Of a stretch of 44,736 bases of DNA, positions 42,317 through 44,736 are shown one piece after another. The notes beneath the pieces were generated by a model that worked only from the letters and a program-made list of their open reading frames with translations, did not search any database and was not told the origin of the DNA. The translations under genes and the position numbers were made by a program. The number at the start of each line of letters is the position of its first letter. The stretch's first letter is position 1. This stretch comes from UBA6265 sp964526965 (GTDB lineage Bacteria; Chloroflexota; Chloroflexia; Thermomicrobiales; UBA6265). The DNA is taken from positions 1 through 44,736 of the forward strand of contig CAZGML010000022.1 in the NCBI GenBank assembly GCA_964526965.1, in the 5' to 3' direction.

Positions 42317-42355
42317 CACCGGGCATGGATTCTCTATAAGGATCCATGCCCGGTG
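42317..42355. terminator. Hairpin terminator of the RNA helicase gene
   Basis: A perfect 14-bp stem (42317-42330 with 42342-42355) with an 11-base loop lies just past the helicase stop. The minus-strand tail has no T-run. It may act for the helicase only, since the upstream YdjM-like gene runs away from it. Confidence 0.65.
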
Positions 42356-42361
42356 CTGTGA

Positions 42362-44338
42362 CTACCAGCGCTCGCGACGCTGACGGCGGTCGCCGTCGTT
42401 GCGAGGTCCGCGGCCGAAGCCACCTCGTCCACCTCGATCGCGACCAAAGCCGCCCTCGAAGTTGCGACGTCCGCCTCGGTCGCCACGTGGGCCGCGGCGG
42501 GAATCTCGACGATCGCCTCCGCCGGAATCCTGGGCGAGTTCGACGTTCACCGGCTTGCCCTTGATGCTGGCGCTATTGAGCACGTTCATCACACGCTCTG
42601 CGTCGCCAGTCGGGATATCTACGAAACTGAAGGAATCGTGAATATCGATTGCACCGATGGAACGGCCCGGAATATTGGCCTCGTTGGCAATGGCGCCAAC
42701 GAAATCCTGCGGGCGAACCCGCATGTTGTGGCCGATGTTAATGAAGAGACGGGTCATGCCAGCTTCCTGGCTCCGACCTCCGCCGCCACCGCGTGGGGCT
42801 CGAGGTCCGCGATCTCCACGGTCTCCGCGGCGATCATCGCGCTGCATCTTGCCACCGAAGTTGGCAAGCGCATCGTGACCGCTGGTATCGAGCGTTGCCT
42901 GGCCGGTCTCCTCTGCATAGAGGTTCAGGAGTGCCGCCGAAAGCTTCTTGAGGTCGACTTCTTCGCCGAGGTCCTCGATCGGGCCAAGATACGCTTCGTA
43001 CGCATCCTCGTCCTGAACTGCGTCACGCATGAGCTTCACGAGCTGCTCGCGCCGACGGGCGTTCACATCTTCCTGGCTGGGGAGACGCTTTGGCTCGATG
43101 GTAGCGCGCGTGGTTCGTTCCACCTGGCGCAGCCAGCGGAATTCGCGCGGGCTCACCAGGGTGATCGCTTCGCCAGCGCGGCCGGCACGGCCTGTTCGGC
43201 CAATGCGGTGCACGTAGGTTTCGTGGCTTTCTGGCACATCATAATTGATGACGTGGCTGACTTCCGGTACGTCCAGTCCGCGGGCGGCAACGTCCGTCGC
43301 GATCAGGATTTCGGCCTGGCCGTTGCGGAAGCGGCGCATCACGCGGTCGCGCTGTGCCTGGCTGAGGTCGCCGTGAAGCGTCTCCACCGGCATGCCTCGC
43401 TTGAGGAGGGAATCGCCCAGCTCATCGACATTTCGCTTGGTGCGACAGAAGATGATGGCACTGGTTGGGTTCTCGGCTTCGAGAATCCTGGCGAGCGCTT
43501 CGGTCTTCTTGCCACGGGGGAATTCGTAGCTCGTCTGGTTGATTTCAGCGACCGTCATTTCCTTGCCACGCACGGAAATCCGCTTCGGATCACGCATGTA
43601 GGTGTTGGCCAGGTTGGCGATACGCTGCGGCATGGTGGCACTGAAGAGCGCGGTTTGGCGATCTTCTGGCACTTCCTTAAGGATCGTTTCGATGTCGTCG
43701 ACAAAGCCCATATCGAGCATCTCGTCGGCTTCATCCAGCACGAAGAAGCGGAGGTCATCCAGCTTCAGGGTGCCACGACGCATGTGGTCCATCACACGAC
43801 CGGGAGTACCGACCACGATGTGAACACCGCGGCGCAGGCCACGGAGTTGACGGTCGTACGCCTGACCACCGTAGATGGAAAGCGTTTCGATTCGCTTGTG
43901 CTTGCCGTAATTATGCAGGGCTTCGCTCACCTGAATGGCGAGCTCGCGTGTTGGCGTCAGAATGAGCGCCTGCACGCGTCGATCGTTTTCTTCGATCTGA
44001 TCGATGATCGGCATACCGAACGCGGCGGTCTTGCCGGAACCGGTCTGCGCCTGTCCGATGATATCCAGCCCTTCCATCAGCGCCGGAATGGCAGCTTCCT
44101 GGATTGGAGTCGGCTTTTTGAAGCCTACCTGGGCGATGCTTTCGAGGAGCACATCGCTGAGGCCGAGGTTATCGAAGCTGGCTTCGTTCTCTTCGGCAAC
44201 AACGGTTTCATCGACCTTAACAGGTACGATTTCCTGCTCTTGCACTTCTTCAGTTTCGGGCTCGGCGACGGCCGATCCGCTTTCGGTGTTCCAATGGTAA
44301 AACGGAGTTTTGCTCCGCTGAGAGAAAATACTGTTCAT
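42362..44338 (-). CDS. deaD: DEAD-box RNA helicase, DeaD/CsdA type
   Basis: This is a 658-residue cytoplasmic protein. An acidic tail (residues 20-52) is followed by the Q motif (GFKKPTPIQ), AQTGSGKT, PTRELA, TPGR, DEAD, SAT, then domain 2 with IIFCRTK, ATDVAARGLD and HRIGRTGR. A DbpA-type RNA-binding domain spans about 535-610 (MTRLFINIGHNMRVRP...DSFSFVDIP). Arg/Gly-rich segments flank it and form the C-terminus. DeaD-like helicases unwind structured RNA and help ribosome assembly in the cold. The start is preceded by GGAG, with a small GTGT-GAAC-ACAC hairpin between it and the ATG. Confidence 0.96.
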   Translation of the reverse strand: MNSIFSQRSKTPFYHWNTESGSAVAEPETEEVQEQEIVPVKVDETVVAEENEASFDNLGLSDVLLESIAQVGFKKPTPIQEAAIPALMEGLDIIGQAQTGSGKTAAFGMPIIDQIEENDRRVQALILTPTRELAIQVSEALHNYGKHKRIETLSIYGGQAYDRQLRGLRRGVHIVVGTPGRVMDHMRRGTLKLDDLRFFVLDEADEMLDMGFVDDIETILKEVPEDRQTALFSATMPQRIANLANTYMRDPKRISVRGKEMTVAEINQTSYEFPRGKKTEALARILEAENPTSAIIFCRTKRNVDELGDSLLKRGMPVETLHGDLSQAQRDRVMRRFRNGQAEILIATDVAARGLDVPEVSHVINYDVPESHETYVHRIGRTGRAGRAGEAITLVSPREFRWLRQVERTTRATIEPKRLPSQEDVNARRREQLVKLMRDAVQDEDAYEAYLGPIEDLGEEVDLKKLSAALLNLYAEETGQATLDTSGHDALANFGGKMQRDDRRGDRGDRGPRAPRGGGGGRSQEAGMTRLFINIGHNMRVRPQDFVGAIANEANIPGRSIGAIDIHDSFSFVDIPTGDAERVMNVLNSASIKGKPVNVELAQDSGGGDRRDSRRGPRGDRGGRRNFEGGFGRDRGGRGGFGRGPRNDGDRRQRRERW

Positions 44339-44736
44339 GTGTGTTCACACTCCAATGACGCGGTCCGCGAGAGGCGGATCGCAATTGCTGATCGGCTTTG
44401 GATCAGACGGAATTATTCGTTGTGTGTGGCATGAACATGGACCGTTGCGGAGAGGTGCAATCGGGCACGATGAGGGCTGTAACCTCGGCGGATGCCACAC
44501 GTAGCCTGCGTCACATTTTGTGATCCGAAGGCGACGTGGATACCCATCCAACCACGTTACCCACCGCGGCGCAGCGGCCGCTACCCAACATCTGCGAGGG
44601 GCGAAATTCGGCGGATTCTCCGCACACCCCTGTGGCACCGGTTCGGTGCTACCTGATCTGGAACCATTTACATGTATGGCGATCAGAGAAACCCATGCAG
44701 GAAGGAACACTCGGGAGGCCTGTGCCTCCAGTGACG
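44339..44736 (-). promoter_or_regulatory. Upstream region of the RNA helicase gene
   Basis: These 398 bases hold no convincing gene. They include the ribosome site with its hairpin (44339-44350), an inverted repeat CTGATC/GATCAG (44388-44393 with 44401-44406), a 10-bp palindrome AGCGGCCGCT (44573-44582) and, near the edge, a GGAGGC/GCCTCC hairpin (44714-44729) that may end a gene beyond the window. A long leader is common for cold-shock helicases, but a promoter could not be fixed. Confidence 0.4.

Noticed and set aside
42638..44434. 598-residue open frame antisense to the RNA helicase
   Set aside because: The helicase has every DEAD-box motif in order; the antisense frame is a compositional shadow.

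Overview
The window looks like the chromosome of a bacterium of the phylum Chloroflexota, probably close to the Thermomicrobia/Sphaerobacter lineage. That is inferred from protein style: many peptide-type ABC substrate-binding proteins with twin-arginine signals and Thr/Pro/Ala-rich 'TPxASP' linkers, a Pr6Pr membrane protein, and tandem DUF59/DUF2249 genes. No rRNA, tRNA, CRISPR array, integrase or transposase was found, so the placement is not proven.

Layout. 1-1311: the tail of an upstream gene, a strong terminator, and a DoxX/phosphotransferase gene pair. 1312-2640: a visibly AT-richer island with one orphan gene that joins a PHD-finger-like zinc motif to a coiled coil. 2788-5533: a three-gene operon (double DUF59; DUF1858-DUF2249-DUF2249; NnrS/heme-copper-oxidase-like membrane protein), plausibly for Fe-S or nitric-oxide chemistry. 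5613-11724: cell-surface and membrane genes (acyltransferase with SGNH domain, DUF805, DUF488, GT39-like glycosyltransferase, Pr6Pr). 11744-15488: a MoxR ATPase-DUF58-DUF4129 operon on the minus strand, divergent from a CNNM/CBS/CorC protein at 15602-16954.

17251-40086 is the outstanding region: ten paralogous family-5 (peptide-type) substrate-binding proteins, all on the minus strand, with no permease or ATPase gene anywhere in the window. Below they are SBP1 to SBP10 in coordinate order. Most have their own hairpin terminator and a separate leader, so they seem to be expressed one by one. Neighbours tend to be the closest relatives (4/5, 6/7/8, 9/10), which points to growth by tandem duplication. 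A membrane-anchored lipase-like hydrolase and a CsbD-like stress protein sit between SBP4 and SBP5. SBP9 and SBP10 share a leader with two hairpins that are kept despite sequence change.

40465-44338: a VKOR-type thiol oxidoreductase, a PAP2 phosphatase, a YdjM-like metal-dependent hydrolase and a cold-shock-type DEAD-box RNA helicase with a DbpA RNA-binding domain and an Arg/Gly-rich tail. VKOR would make disulfides in exported proteins. The SBPs would collect peptides or related ligands outside the membrane and must use transporter subunits encoded elsewhere, or act without transport.
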